A stretch of DNA of 64,000 bases from Rhizopus arrhizus (Eukaryota; Mucoromycota; Mucoromycetes; Mucorales; Rhizopodaceae). Positions 45,398-56,682 of the stretch are shown one piece after another (the stretch's first letter is position 1; each line of letters begins with the position of its first letter). The stretch covers positions 620,001 to 684,000 of the forward strand of contig JAKZZE010000028.1 of the NCBI GenBank assembly GCA_024220505.1. Direction: 5' to 3'. A program made the position numbers and the translations under genes. The notes below the pieces were generated by a model that had not been told where the DNA came from, searched no databases, and saw only the letters and a program-made list of their open reading frames with translations.

Positions 45398-47081
45398 ATG
45401 CATAGACTCAACAGGCTGAACAGTCAACTATATCCTACGCTATATAATGGGTTCTTGATACATAAAGCACAATTTTCAGGTACAAACCTTTCAATTCAAC
45501 TAAGGTTGCCAGCTTATTCTTTTAAAAAGTGAAAGAAAAACTAGCCCCAAGGTATTTACATGCAAAAGGAAGCTCGACTGAAAAGAATCAAATAAGCTAT
45601 GATTCTATTTTGCCTTCTGCCATGGATAATATTCGTTCTTATTGGCAACTTGATAGTGTAAGAAAATGTTGGGGATATCAGTTTGAGTTTACATGCTTCC
45701 TTTGTCTATTTTAGAACGGGAGATACAATTTACTTTGTTCATTGATCGACCCCATCGGTAAAGTACTATACAAAGTGAAAAGAAGTAGCATTTATTTATA
45801 AATATCATGTACTAGTGAAAGAAGGAGTTGATGTCAGGGCAAACCATAGTAATCTGGTTCGTTCTATTTGCTCTCTGTCAGAACCAGTAAAGGTGTTGGC
45901 TGATATGCGATTACACTTGCAAGTATGTTGGATGATATACCAACAATATATAAATATATGTGTATATGCTTAAAACCAATCTAGACCCAAATGAATAGGG
46001 TAGAAAAAGAAAGGAATAATTCATGCATTCAGCTTGATAGGATCATTTCAGAGCAGTTGGAGGAATTACTTGGACAAGACAATCTTCAGATGAAGAGGAT
46101 ATCTTGGGAAGATGACTCGTTTGAAATTATAGAAAAGGTTTTTTTTTTGTGGTACAAGAGGAAAACAACTAAAACATCTCAACAGATTTGCTTACATGAA
46201 GCTGTACATCCAATCAAAGACCACAGAGATATTAAAAGGTGATATAAATATATAAAGTATGAGCAAAGACACATCTATTAAACTTAGAATTTGATTTCTT
46301 TATTATTTACATATCAGACGCTTAGGATCAGATCGTCGTGTTTACGGTCTTTTTGTCGATAGCTTACCAAATGAGCCACTGGTCTTTATTCATATCGCTC
46401 TTTTACCCTCTATGCCAAATAGTATTCATTCTATTTTGGATGCAGAATCTGCAACCAATTTACCCGAGAATTTTCACTGTGCCATTTGCTATACAATCAC
46501 AACTCAAAACGCATTTGGAAATATCAATTTAGGGCGTCGTCTCATCACAAGTGCCATTGAGTCGTTACAGCAAGAATATCCACAGCTAAAGACCTTTGCA
46601 ACCCTTAGTCCTATACCAGGATTTAGAAAGTGGGTCCTGAATCAAGTAGCAAACAACCATATTGATCTACCTAAAGGAATCATTGGTTGGGATCAGGTAA
46701 TAAAAAAAAAATGGATTGAAGGACATGTAACTGACACGAATAAGAAGAGACAAGAAGAGTATAAAGAGACATTGATGGATTTATGCTCAAAATATATTCT
46801 ATCAGTGAATGATAACCAAAAGAGACATGTAATAGATCCAGTGGGTAAATGTCTCTTTATAAAATTTATCTTTTTCACTCAACATGTTTTTTTTTATAGC
46901 CAACTTTCATTTCAGTAATGGAGCCATACCTAATCAAATTCACTGGATGGCAAACACTTCTGATAGAGGATCAAATGAATCCTATTGTATGATGATCAAC
47001 TATATTTATGAACCACATAAACTAAATGAAAGAGGCAAAGCATACAGAAATCAAGGGGTTGGTATAAAACATATTTATTAG
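45398..47081 (+). CDS. MLYCD: Malonyl-CoA decarboxylase
   Basis: This enzyme converts malonyl-CoA to acetyl-CoA and CO2. The N-terminal helical domain is present (LLCSLIDPI, GVDVRANHSNLVRSICSLSE, VLADMRLHLQ). ISWEDDSFEIIEK and EAVHPIKDHRDIKRRLGSDR follow. The GNAT-like catalytic domain has VYGLFVDSLPNEPLVFIHIA, FATLSPIPGFRKWVL and the C-terminal DPVANFHFSNGAIPNQIHWM then ANTSDRGSNESYCMMINYIY. Several short introns are needed. The junction after the first exon (MHRLNRLNSQLYPTLYNGF) is not resolved. That basic, Tyr/Leu-rich start could be a mitochondrial presequence, and no C-terminal SKL is present. The stop codon overlaps that of convergent SEC22. Confidence 0.92.
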
Positions 47082-47912
47082 AACCAATAGTAACGAATAA
47101 GAATAACGAGTAAAATAAAGGTAGCGATAGCCACAGGTGGTCCGTATTTTCGATAAAGAGCTTGTAAATTCAAATGTCTTGCTTTATCTTTAAACATCTT
47201 TGCACTATCCTTTAATTCGCCTGATATTGTGCTCATACGATCCAAACTATCTCCACGCCATAATAAATCTTCCATGTTTTTAGTCATGATACGTGTCACG
47301 TCTTGTAAATCTTCGTTCAGTTTGGATAAATTGCTTTGAGTTCTTGTATCTTGATATATTCTTTTTGTTTTTTGCATAAAAGTGTCTTTTAAATAATATA
47401 AATACATCGTTTTACTTTCTCTTTTTCGTATTCTTACCAAACTTCACAAATGCGTAAGGTCTAAGGCCAGCTTTATCTACTTCATTACCATAGCTCATAT
47501 TGAATTCCTTGGCTAATTCTTCTAAATAGCTAAAGGCAAGTTTGCGAGGATAAGACTGGTCACAAATACAAAGATAGCATACACTTCCTTCAATAATATA
47601 ACTATTTTTTGTTTGGTCACTAAAGAGACTTTTTCTCTATAAAAGCAAACGACTTACTGGAAAGCATATCTTCCTGATTCAATCGAACATCTCGGTTCAG
47701 AGTTAGTATTAAGACGCTTAAATATAGCTTTGGCTTGAGATTTATATTCAGCCAACTCTGTTTCAACCTTTTTTATAGTACATGTATTAGGCTTATATGT
47801 TCACAAGTGTCACACTCTTCTTCTTTTCTCTCCCTTTTACCTGCTCATCATCCATACTAGCAGCTAATGGAAGGCCATCCGTTATTCTCGCAATAATTGT
47901 AGTTTTTACCAT
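47078..47912 (-). CDS. SEC22: R-SNARE Sec22
   Basis: Sec22 is the vesicle SNARE for traffic between ER and Golgi. Start 47912 gives MVKTTIIARITDGLPLAASM. The longin domain follows over several exons (CSIESGRYAF, HYIIEGSVCYLCICDQSYP, RKLAFSYLEELAKEF, AGLRPYAFVKF). The SNARE motif runs RTQSNLSKLNEDLQDVTRIM to about MEDLLWRGDSLDRMSTISGE, with the central Arg in LLWRGDS. A C-terminal anchor ends VAIATFILLVILIRYYWF. Length is about 215 residues, normal for the family. The gene is convergent with the malonyl-CoA decarboxylase, and the two stop codons share bases. Confidence 0.94.
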
Positions 47913-48397
47913 TTTGTTATGCGGAGAGGAAAAAAAAAGAAGGCGAAAATGACTAAATAAATAAATACAAAAAAAGGGTATCACTGTGACGTGGCATCCT
48001 AATAGCCTTTATATTAGCTGCACTTGCAATAGCCTATTCATGCTCCTTTTTTTTTAAAAAAAAGAGCTTGTTTTCTTTTGAAAACGTCTTTGTGAACACT
48101 GACTCTTTCTTTTATGTCTGCTTATTAATTCCAGATTGACGTGTTAATTACTCTTTCTTATTCTAACTTATTTTCTTCCTTTGTCTAAAAGCTAAGCTTA
48201 TTATTAGCTATTGAAAAAAAAAAAAAAAGGAATCTTGGTTAGAGCTGATCTCAGTGAATAGTGATGCTTTGATTTTTTTTTGTTCGACTTTAAAAAGTAT
48301 CCAATAAAAAAGTCGAGATTTGCAGGACAAAGAAGGGGTCACAAGCCTCTCTTTTTTTTTTTTAATTTTTTTTTTTTTAACTTTTATTTTTTGTAAA
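47913..48397. promoter_or_regulatory. Divergent spacer between SEC22 and ENP1
   Basis: 485 bases separate the two start codons. The DNA is AT-rich, with poly-A and poly-T tracts near 48051-48064, 48212-48227 and 48352-48380, the last directly before the ENP1 start. No named motif is clear. Confidence 0.5.
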
Positions 48398-49928
48398 ATG
48401 GGAAAAGCTTCAGCAAAAGCCAATCGTTCTCAACGCCACGATCCTCTTCATGTTCAGCTTGCTGATCTTCCCGAGCAAGCTTTCACAAAGAAAGCACCTC
48501 GTCAAAAATTTGTTGATCGTAACAATCGATCCGAAGAAGCCGATCCGGTAAAAGCTTTAAAAATGATGTTTTTATAATGTTTGCTTATAATTATATGTAT
48601 ATAGGAATACCTGGATTCTAAATTATCTAAAAAAATTTTGAAAATTGCAAGAGAACAACAAGAGCAAATTGACCATGAAGGAAAAGAGGAAGAGGAAGAA
48701 GACGAAGAAGAGTAAAGTATATACTATACCAATCAGTTTTATCTCACTCATATTTTCTTTAAATAGATTATCAAAAGGAACGTTTGGCTTAGGGTTCCCC
48801 GAGGATGAAGAGGAGTTTGATGAGATTGAAGAATATCCTGAATATGAAGAAATTGAAGTAGATGAAGCAGACGCTGATATTTTGAGTAAATTTTTCCCTA
48901 GTGCACCTAGAGAAAAGAAGTCATTGGCAGATATCATTATGGAGAAAATCAATGAAAAGAATGCCGCTGAAGGTTTGCCTGCCATTGGTATGTACAGACA
49001 AAGGAAAGGAAGGAAGAAAAACTTACAAATTTTTTACAATGATATAGAGGAAGAAGAAGAATTAACGCCTTCTATGAATCCAAAGGTTGTCGAAGTTTAT
49101 ACAAAGTAAGGATTAAATCAGTGCGTAAAGAAGAAATGATTTATACTATTTAATAGAGTGGGACAACTGTTAAGCCGTTACAAGTCTGGTAAATTACCCA
49201 AAGCATTCAAGATCATTCCTTCCTTGAACAACTGGGAAGAGATTTTATACATTACCCAACCCGAAACCTGGACACCACATGCTACTTATGAAGCTACTCG
49301 TATGTTTGTCTCTAACTTAAAGGTCAAACCCGTTCAACGATTTTTGAACCTTATTTTACTGGACCGTGTACGTGAAGATATTGCTGAAAACAAGAAGTTG
49401 AGTTATCATCTTTACTTGGCATTAAAGAAGGGGTTATATCGTCCTGCTGCTTTCTTTAAGGGTATCTTGTTTCCACTTTGTGAATCTGGTAACTGTACAC
49501 TAAAGGAAGCTTCCATCTTGGGTAGTGTACTTGCCAAGGTCTCTATCCCCGTCCTTCACTCTTCTGCTGCCTTGCTGCGTTTGGCCGAGATGGATTACAC
49601 TGGTCCTAACTCACTTTTTATACGTGTCTTGCTTGACAAAAAATATGCCTTACCTTACAAGGTAGTAGATGCTCTTGTGATGCACTATGCTCGATTTACA
49701 AACGATCCGCGCGAAATGCCTGTACTTTGGCATCAATCTTTGCTGGTCTTTGTTCAGCGCTACAAACAAGATTTAGTGGCAGAACAAAAAGACTTATTGC
49801 TTGAAGTACTTCGAAAGAAACATCATCCTGGTATTTCACCTGAGGCAAGACGTGAAATTGTTCATTCAGAAGCAAGAGATGAAATGATGATGGACAAAGA
49901 AGAAGAAGATATTATGATGATGGATTAA
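48398..49928 (+). CDS. ENP1: Bystin/Enp1, 40S pre-ribosome factor
   Basis: Enp1 (bystin in animals) binds pre-40S particles in the nucleolus and is needed for 20S pre-rRNA processing and export. The N-terminus is basic ([20 protein letters not shown]), then comes an acidic region ([20 protein letters not shown]). The bystin domain begins [16 protein letters not shown] and continues in the last exon from about 49156: [60 protein letters not shown] and [19 protein letters not shown]. Four introns join the frame, including a small one that skips from PAI to [10 protein letters not shown]. The end carries two Met/Asp-rich repeats. The stop is 120 bp from that of the convergent kinase gene. Confidence 0.94.
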
Positions 49929-50048
49929 AAAATATTGTATAGAATTCCCCCCCTCTTTCCTATTACTCTACTGCTATTACTACCTTCCTCCCTTTATACA
50001 AATTTTCTTTTTATTGTGTATTAAACAGTGAGCTTTTTTTTGTTTATT

Positions 50049-52067
50049 TTATGACGGAGGAGATTGAATGACTTGTGGAGGAGATGCAGGTATTTGTTGT
50101 TGTGGCGATGGACTGCTTGCAGCCAATCGTTTACCTTTCAGCATATTCTTTAAAGCTCTTAGGGCAAACACGGTTAAACCAATGCCCGCCCAGTCTTCAT
50201 CATGTAAATCCCGTAAGTCACCTACGGTCATAATATCTTGATTTTGTAATTTCTTTGCCCATTCTTGTGCTTTGTCTGCCCCCCGATGTGATGCCAAAGC
50301 ACAGTCTGTGACGAATACGCTGATGTCTGTATCATCCGAATACTCTAAAATTGATTGTTAATATCTTTATACATAATTTTTTATAATTTCTTGACCATCC
50401 AAAATATGATTCACCAATTTCTCTCGTTCTCGTTCATCCAAGGATTGTGATACTGCTGTAGATGGGCTATTGATCGACAAGCTATTCATAATCTCACTAG
50501 GTGGTTTATTATCGACCTCTGTTATTGCTGGCAATTTCAATTCTTCTAATTCTTTTAGAGTACGTAATGCCTCTCTATATTTATTTTCGGCTGCTAAAAC
50601 ACGGCTCTCGTAGGTGTCATATTTTTGTTCTATCTCCAACACTCTTTCGTTTGCCTGATTCAACTCTGCTCTTGTTCGTTCCAGTTCGTTTCGAATATCA
50701 CTCTCTCTTCGCCAAACTGATCTTCTGACTTGTTCCGCCTGCTCTGACTCGGATGGCTTGTCAATGTCTCTCAAGATACGATTGATCTCTTTTGTGATAT
50801 GTTGCTGATATCTCTCTGGCAAGACCTGTTCCTCAATCATCTCCCGCACTACTTCTTCCGCTGTATCTGTCTCTACATTAAAATCAAATTTCACAGAGAG
50901 TTTGTCCATGCCTTTGAATACGACCTGAAGCGTCAAATGAACATTATCTGGATCGGCTGCAAGCAAAACAACATCAGGTTCAACAGCCAGGAAAGAATGC
51001 TCTAAAATCTCTTGGGCTGACATTCTTTCATCTTCATTACTCAAACAATTCTCAATCACACTAAGAACTTCTGGATTTACTACTTTGGAAAGACAAGCAG
51101 GTTTGACTCCCTATGCAAATAGAAGAATTAGAATCAGGTTTCTCTCGTTCTCCAATGTAAAATACTTTACAGCAGACACTTTTTTATAAATCTGTGCTGC
51201 ATTTTTACATTCACCATAAGGATACTCACCTGTTGCCATCTCTAAAAGACACATACCAAAAGCATATATATCTACTTTTTCACTATAACCCTGTTCTTCG
51301 TACATTTCAGGTGCCATAAATTCAGGTGTACCAATCAATGTATACTTTTTACCCAACTTCATCTCTGCTGTTCCCATATCTCCAATCTTGACCTCACCAT
51401 GAGCACCGTTAATAAAGATGTTGTCACATTTAATATCTCTATGAATGATGGGTGGATTGTGACCGTGGAGATAAGCCAACCCTTTCAAGATTTGACGAGA
51501 CCAACGCTTGATGATCTTTAAGTTAGGTAATGGAACCAGTTTTCGAATGTATTCTCGCAATGTACCAGATGTCATGAGCTCAGTAACGAATACAAACTCA
51601 TTATCTCCATACCAGGCATCATGAAACGCAATAATATTAGGGTGTCGAACTGATTTGAGAATCTGAATTTCATGTTCGAGATCCTTATTGTTTGGGTTCG
51701 ACATAGCTTGCATTGTATTCCAAGCAACCTCATAGCCTTCATCACGGTCAATAGCTTTATAAACAACTTTGTATGCACCTTTGCCGAGCAGAGTATTTAA
51801 ACGCACATAACGCTCATTAGGTGAAACTTCTACTACTTTCTCGGAATCACGAGATGATGACTGGTCGATGATTTCATGAGGTGGGTGTATGCCATAAGGA
51901 TTGTCTATTCTAAAAGAAGTACGAGTGGGATAGTCATTTGGTATCACTTCATTGTTTTGAAGTGGTGCATAATAATTTGAATATTCTATTGGTTCGTTTG
52001 TATTATCTGGGCTAAATTTGACATGTAAGCTGTTTATCGTATTGCTCGTTTCTTGTTCTGCTGACAT
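50049..52067 (-). CDS. WNK-family Ser/Thr protein kinase
   Basis: The kinase domain (about residues 88-345) has the WNK arrangement. The usual Lys of the VAxK motif is missing (VAWN, Asn117), while a Lys sits in the glycine-rich loop (LGKGAYKVVYKAID, Lys100), where WNKs place the catalytic Lys. Other motifs are HRDIKCDNIFING (209-221), IGDMGTAEM (DMG 230-232) and GTPEFMAPEMYEE, with Thr243 at the activation-loop site. YAFGMCLLEMATGEYPYGEC is almost diagnostic for WNK. C-terminal to the kinase is an OSR1-C-like domain (VHLTLQVVFKGMDKLSVKFD to QHITKEINRIL), a coiled coil (ERTRAELNQANERVLEIEQK) and a SAM-like helical end (AQEWAKKLQNQDIMTVGDLR). Two introns are needed (about 51115-51170 and 50345-50372). 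WNKs regulate ion balance in animals; the fungal role is unknown. Confidence 0.88.
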
Positions 52068-52734
52068 GACCGTCTTTTTTGTTGTATTAGAATTAGAGAA
52101 GTGGGTTAGGGAGGGTGGAAGTTAATATCACTGAAACTACAGCTTTTTTTTCTTTTTTTTTTCGTTCACAAAATTTTATAAAAAAAAAGAAAACCCTAAA
52201 ATGTGCCTCGATATAATTTGCAACTCCGTATTCTCATCATGACATAATCATTCACGCCCATTTACTAAGAAAAAGCAAATTGGGAAGGCATTCCTCTTGT
52301 TTTTTTTGGCATTAAGGATTCGTTTCCATCAAGTATGTTAGAAAATGTAATATTCTTTTTTTAATCCATTCGGCACTTTTTGTTTTATGACAAGTAAAAA
52401 AAATACTTCAAACTACATATCTTATTCATGCATAAAGCATTAAATGCTGTCAAAATGAGACGTCTCAAGCCATACTATTTTTCATTAATTATTAGCAAAT
52501 TGAGTCAAAATAATTAAAAAATAAGAGGTAAAAAAAATTGGGCAAGAAAAGAGATTCAAATGGAAATCAAAGAAAATACCCAAGTGGATATAAAATACAG
52601 AATAGATACATTTTTGGTTGAGTTGTTTAGTATACTTGCATGAAAGCGAGAGTCATTAATGTATATATAGAGATAAAATAATAAAATAGAAAAAATAAGT
52701 AAAAATTCAAAAGTTATTGTTATGTTTATCTTAC
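52068..52734. other. AT-rich intergenic region upstream of the WNK-like kinase
   Basis: This holds the kinase promoter side and then AT-rich DNA bordering the TnpB-type relic. No gene is visible. Confidence 0.55.
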
Positions 52735-53462
52735 AGTTAATACATCTAAATGTTGAGCAGCGATAACCAGACAAGAGAAGTTACTGATTTCTGGAGCAGC
52801 GTGCTGGATGTTGGCCTTACAGACTATCAGCATACCCTCTGGGTCTTCTTGGTTGTTGAAGAACGCCACATCTGAACCTTTTAGGAATCTGGTTATTCTC
52901 ACGAAGCGAACGAACAATATACAGCATCTTGAGGCAGATAGCTAAGTCACATTTCCAGATGCGAAAGTGTTCCCTATTGTTATTAACCACAGATACTCGG
53001 CAGTTTTAATTTGCACATCTTATATGCTGTGTCTAATAAATTGAGGGGGGCTTGTCTTCTATAGGGACGAGGATTCGGTGTCAATCAAAATTTCTACAGG
53101 CCCAATTCTTCATAGTGCGAACAGAATTTGCTTGTTTGAAATTCATAAATCAGGAGAACGCAGAAGTCAACCTTCTGAAGGAATCTTCGAAAACTTACTC
53201 CACAAATGGGCTCATGAAACCTAAAGTTTAGAGAAGACCAGTTTCCTATCACAAAAGTAGCATCATCATCGAATTTGCAACTTAAGTTGGCAATCAAGGA
53301 ATAGTCAGCAAGCTCATTCCTCAAATAAGACAACAGCCGAAGCTTTCGGTGAATCGAATGGACAGTAGCATGGCTGGTTGATGTGTTCACATAGCGAACC
53401 TGAAGAACAGTAATATGCTCGGAGTGACTCCTAAAAAAGCAACATAGTCTTCCAACTACCAA
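52735..53462 (-). pseudogene. Decayed TnpB/Fanzor-type (OrfB zinc-ribbon) nuclease gene
   Basis: The minus strand carries the C-terminal part of a TnpB/Fanzor-like RuvC nuclease in broken frames. The longest piece (53094-53462) ends LLIYEFQTSKFCSHYEE. In intact relatives this is the DExxTSxxCxxC segment, so the Asp has become Tyr and the second zinc-ribbon Cys has become Tyr. Upstream in the same piece, FVIGNWSSLNFRFHEPICGV fits the RuvC-II part. After stops and frame changes, near 52860-52930, comes IWKCDLAICLKMLYIVRSLR followed by ENNQIPKRF, matching the WNRDxAAxLN motif with the last RuvC Asp still in place. GC content exceeds that of the flanks. The gene is dead. Assignment to Fanzor rather than another OrfB-like family is inference from motif order. 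Confidence 0.6.
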
Positions 53463-54381
53463 AGCTTTGGAATAAACTAGGTCAAATTTGGTTTGAGCAA
53501 CATTGTCAAACTTGACTTTCTGCCTTCCAAAAGGGCTTCGAAGGGTCCCATCCCAGGCATATCACTTTCTGACAATTCTCTCAGGGTATTCAACTACAAT
53601 GCTTGTCTATTGAAACATGGTCGTCATATGTGGACAAGCTACTGGGACATCATTCCAGAAACAAAAAAAAGAGAACAGTTACTTTTTTCAAACCTAAGTT
53701 TGGTTATTTTCAAAATTGCCGCAATTTTTTCTGAAATCTGTTTAGTCGAATATTGAGATCAGAGAGTGCTAAATCATGTATTTGCTGTATTTCTGATAAC
53801 TTGAGCCCTGTTATTTTTCATTTTTTATGTGGCTTCTCCTTGTTAAAATAAACAAAACAAGCAGAGACAGCATCCATCTTTATCTAAATCCTTTTAGAAA
53901 AAAAGGTCTTACAATGAGATTTTAAACAAACGTTCTAGTGAAATATCCCATTGTACATAGTCTATTGGTTTCTTTAATTTAAGATATTGGCACAGTAGAA
54001 TGTAAGTAGTATCCCCTCCTGTTTTCTGTTTCCTAAACTCCTTGTATATTTACCATTTACATCAATGCTTGATTTACGATTTACTAGTAGCAAATCAGTT
54101 TTTCACCTCATTTAACAAAATATACCACATTCCAATTTGCAAACCTTAGCAAATAAAAGATCAATAGAGCAGATTTCAAATTCAATTTTTGCAAACATTA
54201 GTGCTATCGTTTTGTTACTTGAGTTTATTTACAAAGAAATGTAGAGAATGGAAGGGTATACGTACACAAATCTACTGTTTGAGTTCGATGCACCGTGTTA
54301 ATTTTAAAAATAAATAATGCACTTTCCACAGGGATATATATTCACTATGCGTGGGTGTCAAAGAACAATGCTTGTATGCTA
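53463..54381. other. Region between the TnpB-type relic and the RING gene
   Basis: Bases 53463-53760 are still GC-richer and may contain the more decayed N-terminal part of the relic on the minus strand (a piece reads RELSESDMPGMGPFEALLEG). Beyond that the DNA is AT-rich and holds the 3' flank of the RING gene. No intact gene is visible. Confidence 0.45.
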
Positions 54382-55764
54382 TTAAGCTCTTGATTGCTTG
54401 CGGACTGGTTCTATAATATCTTCACCTCTTCGTTTCCCGTATGAATGATTTGCTGCTCCTTCATCAGTACTCCCAGTTGGTCTTCCTAAACTTATTGGGA
54501 TACTAGTTTTATATTCAAATAAGCATATTAAATACAATTAACTGTTTGATATATGTCTTTACCCTGAGTGGTCTGTCACGGTATATAAAAGATTGTCATC
54601 ACTTTCGTCAGAAGATGAAGATGGAATACTAACATAAATAAACCCCTTTTAGCTTTGATATACGAAATAGATAATAAAGAAAAGAATACTTACCGTTCTT
54701 CATCCAATTCATTATTATCAATAAGTAGGTTGTTTTGGCTTGGCCTAATACTAAAGAACACAAATCAATTAAATGCCATATTTCATATTTTGTTGCAAAT
54801 TTCTTTCATTTTTACAAACCTTTCGGATTCACTACCTGAATCATCATCTGAATCCAAGACAATCACATTACGAGAACTTGAAGGTTCACTATACTTTAAG
54901 TAATTGGTAGGATTGAATGCCTTGCTTTTGCTTTTGTCTTTATTTTTTAACTTTTCGACTTTCTTTAATAATCCTGTAACTTTTTCTGATAGCTCTTCTT
55001 CTTTAGACTTGGCTTTTTCAGCTTTTTTTAATGCAACGTCTCTTTGACTATAAATATTTGTAAGGAAGGTAACAAAAATTATAGCAAAAGTAACTTACTT
55101 GGCTAACTGTACACATTTTGATTTTAAACCGCCTAAAGCAACAATTAGATCAGGACGAGGTAGACGAGAAAGTGCAGCTAAATAGGCTTGTGTTGTAGGC
55201 TGTGACAAATAGTCATCAATGTCAGCCACTCTATAAAAAACACATTTTTTATTAAAAAGGGCTATATACGATATTCTTGTGTATTTACCTTTTCAGTTGC
55301 TTTAGGTACCTTACTGTGGAAACATACTTCTGCTCAGTAGCGCGGGTTTTATCAAATTCCTCCTGAATTTGATTCAACATGTGCGTTTTTCTATCAATAT
55401 CCTGTTTTTGTTTATTCAAACTACTTTGCAATTCTCTATTCTTTGTTTCTAATTCTTCAATTTTAAGTTTGTCCTCAACGGAAGAAAAAGCCTCCATTTC
55501 TACATTGTCGTCAACTGAGAAAAACAATGGCCCAAGAAGGGATCTTTTGGTAGCAGGCCTCTTACACAAAGGGCAATTTGTGCGATGGCCTTGATTGGCA
55601 TCATTGGTTAACCAGGCTTCAATGCTATAAAACATTTAATAATTTATTTTCTCTTCTCTGTAGCAATTCCTTTACCATGTTTTGTGAAATATATGTCCAC
55701 AAGGAAGGGCAACAGAAACATTAGAGTTCAAGTCTGAAATACAAATGGTGCATACGTAAGTCAT
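54382..55764 (-). CDS. RING finger E3 ubiquitin ligase, TRAIP-like
   Basis: The protein begins with a C3H2C3 RING: CTICISDLNSNVSVALPCGH, then IFHKTCIEAWL (across an intron) and NCPLCKRPATKRSL. A long coiled coil follows (KLKIEELETKNRELQSSLNK; KTHMLNQIQEEFDKTRATEQ). After that come a middle segment (YLAALSRLPRPDLIVALGGL), another coil (KAEKAKSKEEELSEKVTGLL) and an acidic patch (NVIVLDSDDDSGSESE) that could bind SUMO. It ends RGEDIIEPVRKQSRA. An N-terminal RING plus long coiled coil is the layout of TRAIP, which ubiquitinates stalled replisomes, but other RING/coiled-coil proteins share it. Several short introns are needed, and exon borders in the last third are approximate. Confidence 0.7.
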
Positions 55765-56003
55765 TTGAAGAAAGCTTCAATATAATGTAGAATATTCAAA
55801 AAAAAAAAAGAAAAAAAGAAAAAAAAAAAAAAAACTGTGCAAGAGACAAATAGGTTGTGACTTTTGGCTACTATAATAGGAAATTAAAAACAGATGTTGT
55901 GGTTCCTCTTTTTTCAACTTCTGGTTATTTATTGCAAAGGCCTAAAGCTGAATGCTTATTATAAAGAAGCCATAATTGCATACAGCTACGGATATAGTAA
56001 ATT

Positions 56004-56038
<35 letters not shown>

Positions 56039-56682
56039 TTCATACCTTCCTAACCTTTTAATAAATAAAAGCACAAACTCAAAGATAAAATTTAAGCAAG
56101 TATGTTTAGCATGCTACTGTAAGAGTGTAGTTTTTCAATAAAACCTAAGCTTCTCTGGCACTCCTTATAAAAACATACTAATTTTCATTTATTGAGGCAT
56201 AATAATGCAAAAAAGAACAACTATCCTTTTGTATATAATTATAAATTCATAAAATATGAAAAGAATATAAAAAATTAAACTAATAAGCAGGTTACTTCAT
56301 CAACAAAATAGATTAAGATCCTCGATAATTTTTATAGATATAGCTTTTACGGCTTGAACGAGCCCTCCTTTGATATCTCAAATGTATTTTTTTGGGCAAA
56401 TTACTGTAAAAACAAGCGCACTAAACAAAAGAAAAAGGTAGTTTTAGAAAATTAGAATGCAGAAAGACACAAAAATATACAAATTTTAACAACGATTCAA
56501 GACTCCATGACTGAACTACTTATTAATAGTTAGAGCAAACCATCAATTGAATAATGTGCAAACGTATGAAAAAGGTTGCACATAAAAGTATACTATAAAA
56601 CTGTACAATAACAGTTTCTATCAAATATGAAGGTGGTGTATGAGCAATGTACATGTCGTTAACTTTATTTATAGAAAAAGGC
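55765..56682. other. AT-rich intergenic region
   Basis: No gene is visible. A-rich tracts lie near 55799-55834 and at 56009-56035 (27 A). It holds the RING-gene promoter and the 3' flank of RRP9. Confidence 0.6.
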
